A DNA stretch of 15,483 nucleotides, from contig JAFWUX010000073.1 in assembly GCA_017523995.1 (NCBI GenBank), positions 1 to 15,483 on the forward strand, in the 5' to 3' direction. Below, piece by piece: positions 1 through 7,900 of this stretch. Source of the stretch: Oscillospiraceae bacterium (lineage in GTDB: Bacteria > Bacillota_A > Clostridia > Oscillospirales > Ruminococcaceae). The stretch's first letter is position 1; each line of letters starts with the position of its first letter. The notes below the pieces were generated by a model. It was not told where the DNA came from. It saw nothing but the letters and a program-made list of their open reading frames with translations, and did not search any database. Position numbers and translations under genes: made by a program.

Positions 1-138
1 AAGATATCTGCTTGTCTTTTTGCCATGATACTGCGTTAGAAATCCTTGCCTTGCGTCAGCAAGGCTGCGGCTTTCTGCCTTGTCTCATGACAAAAATCCT
101 GCGCATCTATTCTTCAAGATTTAATTGGTACATCAATA
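1..138 (-). repeat. 138-bp end repeat, left copy
   Basis: This stretch is an inverted copy of the last 138 bases of the window (15346-15483). I align 135 of 138 positions, with differences at 25 (A/G), 66 (T/G) and 88 (T/C). Similarity stops abruptly after position 138. It holds a 7-bp hairpin (48-54 with 59-65, loop GTCA) and a 5-bp hairpin (80-84 with 89-93). The outer end begins with the palindrome AGATATCT. The left copy lies 35 nt past the stop of the minus-strand membrane gene, so it would be in that gene's 3' transcript. It has no coding capacity that I trust. It is probably a dispersed intergenic repeat of this genome. Because the window starts exactly here, the true outer limit is unknown. 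Confidence 0.93.
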
Positions 139-172
139 TTTATGGCATGATCATCCGGCAGAGAAAAATCAT

Positions 173-619
173 CTATTTCAGTTTGCCGTTCAGCGGGCAG
201 ACATAGTATTTCCCACGCTTGATCTGAACAAACACAACAGACATCCCGGGATTCAGATCACCGCAGTAGGAGCGTTCGATCTGCTGCTCTGAGACGATCT
301 GTCCGGTCTGCTCCACGCGGAATGTAATGATTTTGCTGCGATAGCTCTTCAAAATCGTGACAGGGACACCCACAGGCCAGTTGGAAATGATCTTAACCGC
401 GGATGCACTAACACAAAGCAAAACCACGGCGCCCGCGGCTGCAACGATCTTCGTCAGCATCTCAGGCTGATCAATCAGCGTGTAATCGTATTGCAGGCAC
501 ATGCAGAAAGTGATCGCGCACACCATCAGGAGCACCACGATGCCGCTGAAAAAGAGCCAGCGCAGCTGTACATTCCGCAGCTTTTTCCGGAGATCGGACG
601 GAACCGGATCGAGCCGCAC
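173..619 (-). CDS. Second module of a two-module membrane protein, likely frameshifted from the upstream reading frame
   Basis: This frame encodes 148 residues if read from the GTG at 619. It has two membrane helices (about residues 21-42 and 55-77) followed by a beta-rich soluble domain (about 83-143) ending near GKYYVCPL. The layout and several positions match the module encoded just upstream at 526-1191: two helices, then a V-x-I...TG-I...GM-VVxVxI core. An in-frame TGA lies just upstream of the GTG, so it cannot be extended in this frame. A weak GAGG sits about 11 nt before the GTG, so independent translation is possible. I think it more likely that this is the 3' half of one gene broken by a one-base frame change near 600-640. 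The product family is unknown; the soluble part resembles the small beta domains seen in DUF3592-type membrane proteins, but this is a weak likeness. Confidence 0.6.
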   Translation of the reverse strand: MRLDPVPSDLRKKLRNVQLRWLFFSGIVVLLMVCAITFCMCLQYDYTLIDQPEMLTKIVAAAGAVVLLCVSASAVKIISNWPVGVPVTILKSYRSKIITFRVEQTGQIVSEQQIERSYCGDLNPGMSVVFVQIKRGKYYVCPLNGKLK

Positions 620-1191
620 CTCCGCAGCGTGACCTCATAGCCGCCGCTCTGCACAGCCGCCGCAACCGGAACCGGCGCCGGATTCCACACCGGCGGATTC
701 AATCCGTAGGAAGGGAAGATTTCGTAGTCATTCTGGATGCACACCAGCACAACCGGCATCCCGTCCAGACCGCTTGTCTGAAACGGTTCGCGGATATCGA
801 GATCATGGATCAGCTCACCGGTATCATCCAGACGGATCTTGATGGTGTGTGCGATTCTTCTTTTGTGATTATCGAGCGCTGAACCGGTTTTATATGTGCG
901 GTGTTCAATCACCGTACCATAGCGCACAAGCGGCAGCGGCTCAAACACGATCCGCAATGCCGACACCAGATAAATCAGCAGCGGAATACTTGCGAGAAGC
1001 CAAAGAAGTTCCCGGCTGCCTTCCCAGAAATAAAACAGGCCGAAAAGGAGCAGCGCAACAAATAAAGCCCCAAAGATAATCCGCCCCAGATCATGATTCA
1101 GTTTTTTCGACCGGAGCATGGAAGCGGTTTTTCCTGCCGGCTTCTGAAACACCACCTGATTGATCGGAACCGTATGCAGATAACCTGCCAT
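526..1191 (-). CDS. First module of a two-module membrane protein (unknown function); its tail is probably out of frame
   Basis: I chose the ATG at 1191 because AGGGGG lies 8 nt upstream; the GTG at 1200 sits inside that ribosome-binding site. The frame gives 221 residues: a short cytoplasmic head, two membrane helices (about 37-56 and 61-82), a beta-rich soluble domain (about 88-160), then a proline/alanine linker (about 165-183). The last 30 or so residues are rich in Ser, Cys and Arg and look like an off-frame translation. They overlap the second-module frame at 173-619, which is similar in architecture. If the frame is restored near residue 190, one protein of about 340 residues results, with two copies of a 2-helix plus beta-domain unit. 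A good promoter sits directly upstream. It is not recognisable as a named family. The break could be a sequencing error or a real mutation. Confidence 0.65.
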   Translation of the reverse strand: MAGYLHTVPINQVVFQKPAGKTASMLRSKKLNHDLGRIIFGALFVALLLFGLFYFWEGSRELLWLLASIPLLIYLVSALRIVFEPLPLVRYGTVIEHRTYKTGSALDNHKRRIAHTIKIRLDDTGELIHDLDIREPFQTSGLDGMPVVLVCIQNDYEIFPSYGLNPPVWNPAPVPVAAAVQSGGYEVTLRRCGSIRFRPISGKSCGMYSCAGSFSAASWCS

Positions 1192-1237
1192 TTCAGACAC
1201 CCCCTGCTGTCAGACAAAGCTGCAAGATTTTGATATC

Positions 1238-1266
1238 ATTATACAATAAAACAAACAAAAAATCAA
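1238..1266 (-). promoter_or_regulatory. Sigma-A promoter of the two-module membrane gene
   Basis: On the minus strand there is TTGATT (1266-1261), a 17-nt T-rich spacer, and a perfect TATAAT (1243-1238). It lies just beyond the rplL terminator, so the membrane gene has its own start and does not depend on read-through from rplJ-rplL. Transcription would begin near 1231, about 40 nt before the ATG at 1191. Confidence 0.75.
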
Positions 1267-1281
1267 AACCTGATTCAAGAC

Positions 1282-1320
1282 AAAAAAAGACTGCATATCC
1301 GCTTGGGATACGCAGTCTTT
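1282..1320 (-). terminator. Intrinsic terminator of rplJ-rplL
   Basis: In minus-strand RNA, a 15-bp stem (1320-1306 with 1300-1286) closes a 5-nt loop and is followed by seven U (1288-1282). One pair is a G-U wobble in this direction; on the other strand it is an A-C mismatch, which shows the functional direction. It lies 17 nt past the rplL stop. Confidence 0.93.
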
Positions 1321-1337
1321 CTGAAAGCGAAGTAAAA

Positions 1338-1712
1338 TTACTTCAGCTCGATGGTAGCACCAGCCTCTTCGAGCTTCTTCTTGATCTCTTCAGCCTCTGC
1401 CTTTGCAACAGCCTCTTTCAGAGTGCCGAGGCCCTCAACAGCAGCCTTAGCCTCCTTCAGGCCGAGACCGAGAACGTCCTTGACAGCCTTGATGACGTTC
1501 ATCTTGCCGTCGCCGAAGGACTTGAGAACGATGTCGAACTCAGTCTTCTCTGCCTCACCAGCGCCAGCGCCTGCGCCAGCTGCCGGACCTGCTGCTGCAA
1601 CAACAGCGGTAACGCCAAACTCTTCCTGAATTGCCTCGACCAGCTCAGCCAGCTCGAGAACGGAGAGTGCCTTGATATCTTCGATAAACTTCATTGTCTT
1701 TTCGGAAGCCAT
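1338..1712 (-). CDS. rplL: Ribosomal protein bL12 (L7/L12)
   Basis: This gene encodes the 124-residue stalk protein of the large ribosomal subunit, which recruits and stimulates the GTPase translation factors. The N-terminal dimerisation helices (about 1-33), the Ala/Gly-rich hinge (about 36-54) and the C-terminal factor-binding domain (from about 56, with K-x-x-VIK-x-V and LGLKEAK) are all present, and length is normal. The ATG at 1712 is chosen because AAAGGAG lies 7 nt upstream; an upstream in-frame extension lacks such a site. It is co-transcribed with rplJ and followed by a strong terminator. In many Firmicutes rpoB-rpoC follow, but here an unrelated membrane gene does. Confidence 0.98.
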   Translation of the reverse strand: MASEKTMKFIEDIKALSVLELAELVEAIQEEFGVTAVVAAAGPAAGAGAGAGEAEKTEFDIVLKSFGDGKMNVIKAVKDVLGLGLKEAKAAVEGLGTLKEAVAKAEAEEIKKKLEEAGATIELK

Positions 1713-1750
1713 GATAATTCTCCTTTTCAAAAATAAAAATTGATTTGGGT

Positions 1751-1777
1751 TCAGGCAGCCTTATAATCAGGCAGCCT
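1751..1777 (-). repeat. 11-bp direct repeat at the rplJ stop
   Basis: TCAGGCAGCCT occurs at 1751-1761 and again at 1767-1777, a 16-bp period. The second copy covers the rplJ stop codon and its last codons, so the rplJ-rplL spacer begins with a duplicate of the gene's end. It is probably the trace of a small tandem duplication. Confidence 0.8.
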
Positions 1778-2276
1778 CTTCGTTCTTCTTGTCCACGAGA
1801 GCCTGCAGAGTCGCAGCGAGCTTCTGCATCGGACCCTGAAGGGAACCGACGAGCTGTGCGAGCAGAACGTCCTTGGACGGGATCTTGGAGAGTGCCTTGA
1901 CGCCGTCAGCATCATAGAACTCACCGTCAACGAAGCCAGCCTTCAGGCTGAACTTTCCGTTGGACTTCTCAGCGAAATCGCCGAGAATGCGGGCTGCGAC
2001 AGTCTGATCGCCCTCGCTGGTCGCGATTGCAGTGGTACCCTCGAGGATACCGTCAAACTGCTCGAAGCCGATGTTGTGCATAGCAAGGCGGATCAGGGTG
2101 TTCTTCTGAACAGAGTAGCTGACGCCTGCCTCACGGAGCTCTTTACGGAGCTTGGTATCCTCCTCAACGGTGATACCCTTGTAGTCCACGAGCACGCATG
2201 CAGCAGCATTCTTGAGCTGCTCGGTCAGAGCGTTGACCTTTTCCTGCTTTGCCTGCAAAACCTTTTCACTAGGCAT
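1767..2276 (-). CDS. rplJ: Ribosomal protein uL10
   Basis: This gene encodes the 169-residue base of the ribosomal stalk. uL10 binds 23S rRNA through its N-terminal domain and carries bL12 dimers on its C-terminal helix. The typical VLVDYKG-x-TVEE and SVQKNTL motifs are present near residues 28-62, as is the alanine-rich C-terminal helix. The ATG at 2276 has GGAGGTG 7 nt upstream. It is first in a two-gene operon with rplL, 54 nt apart, and sits behind a leader of about 190 nt with a terminator-like hairpin. This fits the known autogenous control by the L10-L12 complex. The usual upstream neighbours rplK-rplA are not in this window. Confidence 0.98.
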   Translation of the reverse strand: MPSEKVLQAKQEKVNALTEQLKNAAACVLVDYKGITVEEDTKLRKELREAGVSYSVQKNTLIRLAMHNIGFEQFDGILEGTTAIATSEGDQTVAARILGDFAEKSNGKFSLKAGFVDGEFYDADGVKALSKIPSKDVLLAQLVGSLQGPMQKLAATLQALVDKKNEEAA

Positions 2277-2469
2277 GTTTTTTCACCTCCGGTTTTGTGA
2301 TCGGCCGAACAAACATCCGAACGGAGGCATTAAAAAAGCCTCTCCCGAAACATCGGAGAGGCGGAGTTCACGTATCAAACGGGAACGACCGGCACTCCTC
2401 GGCTGGACTTCTGCGCTGACGCGCTGCCGGCTGTCTGTGGAATACGGGATTCGTTTGTTTTATTCAAGC
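2277..2469 (-). ncRNA. L10 leader of rplJ-rplL
   Basis: This is the 5' untranslated leader from the predicted start point (near 2469) to rplJ. It has a GC-rich stem with CCGGCA (2430-2425) against TGCCGG (2394-2389), enclosing a smaller GCGC-GTCA-GCGC hairpin and purine-rich internal-loop segments. The terminator hairpin at 2332-2362 follows. Position and layout match the L10 leader family, in which the L10-L12 complex binds an internal loop and represses its own operon. I identify it from context and hairpins and have not matched it to a covariance model. Confidence 0.75.
2332..2362 (-). terminator. Attenuator terminator in the rplJ leader
   Basis: In minus-strand RNA, GCCTCTCC (2362-2355) pairs with GGAGAGGC (2345-2338) across a 9-nt loop and is followed by six U (2337-2332). 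It lies between promoter and rplJ start, so it must be read through for expression. That suggests control by premature termination, as described for the Bacillus rplJL leader. Confidence 0.85.
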
Positions 2470-2475
2470 CTATTT

Positions 2476-2504
2476 ATTATAGCATATTCAATTTGCTTTG
2501 TCAA
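2476..2504 (-). promoter_or_regulatory. Consensus promoter of rplJ-rplL
   Basis: On the minus strand there is TTGACA (2504-2499), a 17-nt spacer and TATAAT (2481-2476), a full match to the sigma-A consensus at both boxes. Such a promoter suits a highly expressed ribosomal operon held in check by its leader. Confidence 0.95.
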
Positions 2505-2525
2505 GTGTTTTTTCAGATTTTTTTG

Positions 2526-2557
2526 CAGCGGCACCCGATTTTTTTCGGATGCCGCTG
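2526..2557 (-). terminator. 3' hairpin of the beta-helix lipoprotein gene (no U-tract)
   Basis: A 13-bp stem (2557-2545 with 2538-2526) closes an all-A loop in minus-strand RNA, 5 nt after the stop codon at 2563. One pair is G-U in this direction and mismatched in the other, which favours the minus strand. The stem is followed by CAAAAAAA and not by U, so it may protect the 3' end or act as a weak terminator. Confidence 0.5.
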
Positions 2558-2562
2558 AACTG

Positions 2563-4773
2563 TCATGTATCTCCTTGTGATTCAGCCGCACGGTTTCCTC
2601 TGCCGCCGCGTCCGTGCCCGCCGCCGAAATTGCCGTCAGGCGGCGTCATATCGCCATTAAAGCCGTCAGGCGGTGTCATATCACCATTGAAACCGTCAGG
2701 CGGCGTGAAGTCACCGTCAGGCGGTGTCATATCGCTGCCGAAGCCGTCGGGCGGGGTCATGCCGCCTGCGCCGTCCTGTCTGCCGCCGTGCATGCCGCCG
2801 AATCCGCCCATGCCGAATCCACCGCCTCCGCCGCTGCCCGATGTGACAAGCGTTCCGCCGGAATAGCTGCCGCCCTGTGCGAAATCATCCGCGTTGAACG
2901 AGCCGTCATAGGTGCCGCCGGTGTAGACCTTGTAGCCGTCGGACATGCCGTTCGCGCTGAACACGATGCCCTGCGCCTGCTTCGGCGTTTTCAGTGCAGC
3001 GAGCACATTGTCCGCATCATCCGTCACAACGATCAGCGTGCCTGCTGCCGCGTTGAGATTCGTTGCTGCGATATAATTGGACTCCGGCACCTCCATCATG
3101 CCCGTGGAGCCGACCGCGATCAGGGTGCCGCCCGTGACCGTGATCGTGTTATTGTTGTCGCCGGAATCGAGCGGGCCGTTGCCGTCATTCGTCGGGCCGC
3201 AGACGATCACCGTGCCGCCCTTCATCGCGATATTGCCGTTGGAATCGAGCCCGTCGCCGTCCGCGTTGACATAGATATAGCCGCCGTTGAGATTCAGCTC
3301 GCCGGAGCCGTTCCGGTTGAAGCCCATGCCGCCGCCGGAGCCGTCTGAGGCGTTGAAGCCGTCATCTGAAGACTTCAGATGCACCGTGCCGTCATTGACT
3401 GTGATCTCTGCGGCTTCGATGCCCTCATAAGACTGCGTGATGTCGATCTCGCCGCCGTCGATCGTGATGCTGCTGTCCGCATGGATGCCGTCATCGCCCG
3501 CTGCGAGTGTCAGTTTTGCATTGCCGGAGACCGTCACGCTGCTGTCGGAATGGGCCGCATCATCCGCGGAATTGACTGTGATGCTGCCGCCGGTGACGGT
3601 CAACGCCTGCGCAGCTTTCATGCCCTTGGTGCTCGGCGCGGAGCTGTCAGCGGATTCCGTCTCCTCCGCCGTCACGCTGAGACCGCCGGTGAATGCGAGC
3701 GGGTCTGCATCGGGGCTCGCAGCATCATCCCTGCCGCCGAAACCTCCGAAATCGCCTCTGCCCATTCCGCCGTGCATACCGCCGCCGAATCCGAATCCGC
3801 CCATATCATCGGTATGCGCTGCGGCGTTTGCGGTGCCGCCGCCTGCTGTCAGATCGAGGGTTCCTGCGGTGACGGTCAATGCAGATGCAGCGTCGATGCC
3901 GTCCTGCTCCGCATTGACCGTAACCGTGCCCCCCTCTATCAGGATGTATCCTTTGCCGTCCTGATCCGCCGTGGACGATTTGATGCCGTCGCCGCCGGAT
4001 GTGACCGAGATTTTGCCGTCATGCACGAGCACCGAATCATTGCCGCGGATGCCGTGATTGACAGCGCTGACCGTGATCTCGCCGCCGACAAGCTTGAGAT
4101 CATCGGAACAGTGAATACCGTTGTTATAATTTGCACTGACCTGCAGAGCCCCGCTGCCGTTGATCGTCAGATCATCCTTAGATGCGATGCACGCATTCGG
4201 ATATTGGTTCTCCGCATCTGTGATATCAAACACGGTGTACTCTTTTGCGTCGGTCAGGGCGTTTTTCGTTCCCTCAGCCAGCGTGATGACTGTTTTATCC
4301 GCCTGCAGGATTGTCAGCGGTGCACCGGTGCTGCATGTAACCGAAAGCCCGTTGAACACCAGATGCGCCTTCTCCTGTTTATCCGCGAGATTCACAACAA
4401 TTCTGCCGTCATCGAGCGTGCCGGAAAGGACATAGTCGCCGCCCTTTGTGATTGTCACAACGCCGTCCTGCACGGTGAGACCGTCCTCCGAAGAAGGCGT
4501 GACGCTGTCTCCGCTGAAAGCAAGTGTCACGGCATCCGCGCCCCATTCGGTGTTCAGATCCGCCTTGGTGAGCTTGCTCTCACCATTGCCGGATGCATCC
4601 GAAGCCGTTTCCGCCGCAGATGTTTCCGCCGTCGGTTCTGTTTCGTCAATACGCGCCGTCTGCTGTGCCGCTGTGCTCTCCGAAGAAGAATCTGTTTTCT
4701 CCGCGCAGGCGGTCATTTGCGCAATGCAGGTCAAGGCTGCCAGCACTGCAAGTATCCGTTTTGATCCGGTCAT
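2563..4773 (-). CDS. Cthe_2159-like carbohydrate-binding beta-helix lipoprotein
   Basis: The 736-residue product begins with a signal peptide and a lipobox-like MTAC, so Cys23 is probably lipidated and the protein sits on the outer face of the membrane. A Ser/Thr/Ala-rich linker (about 27-66) is followed by repeated strands of the form GG-x-(I/V)-T-V...DGI (about 75-645), the pattern of the Cthe_2159 family of parallel beta-helix proteins. The Clostridium thermocellum founder binds acidic polysaccharide and cellulose; the same is inferred here. A Gly/Met/His-rich loop (about 324-349) interrupts the helix. The tail has five TPPDG units (673-714) and a Gly/Arg end. The ATG at 4773 is preferred because GGAAAGGA lies 8 nt upstream; the ATG at 4782 overlaps that site. 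Confidence 0.85.
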   Translation of the reverse strand: MTGSKRILAVLAALTCIAQMTACAEKTDSSSESTAAQQTARIDETEPTAETSAAETASDASGNGESKLTKADLNTEWGADAVTLAFSGDSVTPSSEDGLTVQDGVVTITKGGDYVLSGTLDDGRIVVNLADKQEKAHLVFNGLSVTCSTGAPLTILQADKTVITLAEGTKNALTDAKEYTVFDITDAENQYPNACIASKDDLTINGSGALQVSANYNNGIHCSDDLKLVGGEITVSAVNHGIRGNDSVLVHDGKISVTSGGDGIKSSTADQDGKGYILIEGGTVTVNAEQDGIDAASALTVTAGTLDLTAGGGTANAAAHTDDMGGFGFGGGMHGGMGRGDFGGFGGRDDAASPDADPLAFTGGLSVTAEETESADSSAPSTKGMKAAQALTVTGGSITVNSADDAAHSDSSVTVSGNAKLTLAAGDDGIHADSSITIDGGEIDITQSYEGIEAAEITVNDGTVHLKSSDDGFNASDGSGGGMGFNRNGSGELNLNGGYIYVNADGDGLDSNGNIAMKGGTVIVCGPTNDGNGPLDSGDNNNTITVTGGTLIAVGSTGMMEVPESNYIAATNLNAAAGTLIVVTDDADNVLAALKTPKQAQGIVFSANGMSDGYKVYTGGTYDGSFNADDFAQGGSYSGGTLVTSGSGGGGGFGMGGFGGMHGGRQDGAGGMTPPDGFGSDMTPPDGDFTPPDGFNGDMTPPDGFNGDMTPPDGNFGGGHGRGGRGNRAAESQGDT
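2632..2760 (-). repeat. Tandem in-gene repeat encoding TPPDG units
   Basis: The lipoprotein tail is encoded by five near-copies of a short unit that gives MTPPDGFNGD-like residues (T-P-P-D-G at 673, 683, 690, 700 and 710). Spacings of 10, 7, 10 and 10 residues keep the frame. Array length probably varies between strains. Confidence 0.85.
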
Positions 4774-4790
4774 TCGTTTCATCCTTTCCG

Positions 4791-4828
4791 GAAAAACGGA
4801 GCCTGCCGCAGCGCAGCAGACTCCGTTT
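4791..4828 (-). terminator. Intrinsic terminator after the protease gene, next to the lipoprotein ribosome-binding site
   Basis: In minus-strand RNA, a 12-13-bp stem (4828-4816 with 4806-4794) closes a 9-nt loop and is followed by five U (4796-4792, partly within the stem). One pair is G-U in this direction only. It ends the helicase-protease unit. It also lies within 10 nt of the ribosome-binding site (4789-4782) of the lipoprotein gene, so it could act as an attenuator for that gene too. Confidence 0.8.
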
Positions 4829-4932
4829 CCATAAGCCCCGCTTTCAGTCCGTAAGCTGATTTTATGTTTTCAGTTTACCCGTGAAATGTGGGAAATTTGT
4901 GAATGAAAAACGAAAGCAAAATAAAAATCCTG

Positions 4933-7900
4933 TTACTGCCCGATGAGCAGACGCAGCGCGCGCAGATCCAGCAGGTCGAGCATTTCGTCGCCGTTGAGAT
5001 CGGCGGATGCAAACGGGAACAGTGCCGCATCCAGACGCGGATCCTCCGCAAGCATCGCATTGAAAACAGCGATATCTGCGGCGGAGCATCTGCCGTCATT
5101 GTTGAGATCGCCTGTCACCGGCTTCTGCTCCGGCGCCGCCGCCTGCTGATAAATAAAGCCGTAACGGTCTGCGTAATCCGCAGCCGCGCAGCCTGCATAG
5201 CCGGTCACAACCATATCCGGTTCCAGATCGGTGAACAGCGCCTCCGGCACATAGCTGACCGGTACGCCCTCGATCTCCGGCAGGAGCGTCAGGTGCGTGT
5301 GCTCGCCCGGGATGATCTCATAGGCTTCTGCATAGTCGCCGGATTCGGAAATGCGGTAGCCGATGCCGCCCGCCTCATCGCGGACCGTGCGCATCTTGTC
5401 GCTGTCGGCATCATGGAGCATGACGCAGAAGTGCTGATTCCAGCTTGAGATGTTTGTCACGGAAACAAGGAAATAGACCGTCTCTCCTGCCGGAACCGTC
5501 GCCTCGAGTGTGCCGCTCGGTTTGAAGAAGATACTCTCCGTCATTGCGCCGGATGCATCATAGCACTGCACGCTCAGCTTGCACATTGCCTCAAAGAATG
5601 TCGCCTGCAGCGCGGTCTCGATGCCTGCCTTGTAGCTCAGCACGAGATACTGATCCTTGTTCTTGTCAATCTGATACGAAGTATCCAGCGCGAGCGGAAC
5701 CGGCTCGAAGAAGTCTGTTTCAAAGAGATTCTCCGGAATGATATCAAACTCGACATCGCAGGTGCCGAAATATTTGCCCATGCCGACATAATTCGCAGTT
5801 GCCGTGCCGATGTTGACATCGTCCACCGTGTAGCGCATGCGGTAATCCGTGCCCTCGACGAGCACATAATCACCGTCTTTGAAGGTGACCTTCGGCGTGA
5901 TCTGTTCCCCTGTCCAGACCTGCGTTTCCGCGTCGATGTCGCAGGCGGAAAGCAGACGCAGTGTTGTCTCCAGCCGGAAGTGAATCGTGCCCTCACGCGC
6001 CGTGCCGTTGAACTTGACCATCAGATAGCGCGTTTCACCCGCAGGCACCGTGAAGGTCACGGATTTTGTGCCCGCGCCGTAATCCTGCTCGAGCATCTCC
6101 GCCTCCGGCGTAAACACACGCAGCACGATATCCGATACATCCGAAGTGCAGAGCACATATTCGGTATCGGTCTCCGGCGTGACGCGGTACACCGCAAGGC
6201 GATCCTCTTTCGTCACGCTGACACTGTGCGCACCGAGCTCCAGCGGCGGCGCATCCTCCGGCAGATCGACATAGATCTCGAAGCTGCCCTCCTGATAGCC
6301 GAATGTCCGCGGGGTCGCATACAGCGCAAAATTCACCGTGCCGAACATGATGTTGCTTTCCTTGTAGTTGATCCGGAAGTCGCGGTCAACCTCAAGCGCT
6401 GTGCCGTCTGCTGCATGCACCTGCACCGGCAGCGGGACAGCACTGCCCGTATACGGCTGATCGGTGATCGTCAGCACGGCATCCGTGATTGAATGCGGAA
6501 TCAAAACCGAGATATTCGCCTTGGATGAAAGCTCCGGATATTCGCGCGAGACCGCGAGCACATAGGTGCCGTTTGTCAGCAGATAGTCATTCTGTTCGCC
6601 GTTCATCGGCAGCATCAGCGCACAGGAATCAAAGCGCTCATCGTAGCGGTAGAGCGAATACTGCATCTTGCCGCCGGACACGCGCTCATTGAGAACGCGG
6701 TAGCGAACAGTCTCGTTCGGCGTTTCGCCGGTTTCCGCCTTGAACCAGATCGTCCTGACGCGCTGCTCGGCGCATGTCACCTCGACCGGCGTATCCAGCG
6801 GTGTCAGCGTCTCGGCAGGCTCCGGCTCCTCATACATAATCTCATACTGCTTTGTGATTTTGCCGTAGTAAAGTCCCATGCCGATGACGGTGACCTCTGC
6901 CTTGCCGGGAATATCGCTGCGGCTGTCATAGCGCTGGTAATCCACGCCCTCTGTCAGTTCCCTGTCATCGAGTTTGACGCGGATTCGCGGGGAGAAGCTG
7001 ACGCCCTCGGAATAGATTGCGCTGAACGAGCCGGTGATTTCGGCATTGCGGATATCATAGTTCTCCTGCGTAATCAGCAGGCGGTAGAGCGCGCCCGAAG
7101 AACCGGAGCAGACAAAGTAATAGGTCTGACCGGCATTGAGCGTCACCGGCGCATTGAAATATTCCTTGGTGATCGACGAATAATCGCTGTAGGCATAGAC
7201 GGTGTCATCATGCTGCGGTGTATCCGCGACCCAGCATCTTGTCCGGATATTCACATATCTGGAACCGCCGACATATCTGCCGGTGCGGTTATATGCAAGC
7301 TGCTCCTCAGCATAGCCCTGCTCGATGCCCGCATAGAAATTGTAGACGCCGGTTGTCTTCGGGATAAAGACATAAACCGCTTCTTCCTTATCGTAGCCGA
7401 TCTGCACCGGAACCGGCGTATCTTCGGGGATTTTCTCATAGCAGGTCACAGTGGTTTCGGTGTAGCCGCTGCAGCTGCCGATGCCGTAAACGGAAATGCG
7501 GATCAGCTGATTGTGCTTTGTGAACCGCAGGATATAATCCTTGTCGCGCGTCAGTGCGGTGCCGTCCGGCTTGCGAACAATGACCTCCGGTTCATAGCCG
7601 GAATCATAGACCGCCGAGCTCTGCACCGTGACTTTGAGCGCACATTCGGAGATATCGGTTTCCGGTGCTGCCGCATTGGAAAGATGCAGTGCGTAGTCGC
7701 CCTTCCAGCGCGCATCGCAGCGGAGATAATAGGTTTTGTCGGCAGTGAGCGCCGCTTTCAGCACCTCGCCGCCTTGCAGCAGGCTTTCAAATTCCGCAAC
7801 GGGCTGACCGGCTGCATCACAGAGGACGCCGCCCGCCGCGGCATTGCCCTCTGCCGTAATTCGGTAATCGCCAGATTCCGGCACGCGGATCTGCGCAAAA

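Noticed and set aside
526..660. Programmed ribosomal frameshift in the two-module gene
   Set aside because: I see no slippery heptamer near the junction; a mutation or sequence error is simpler.
2632..2760. CRISPR-like array
   Set aside because: The units are in frame within a gene, are contiguous without unique spacers, and encode TPPDG repeats.
3379..4764. Long plus-strand frame opposite the lipoprotein gene
   Set aside because: It mirrors the biased codon use of the repeat-rich gene on the other strand, has no domain pattern or ribosome-binding site, and is rich in Arg, Cys and Ala.
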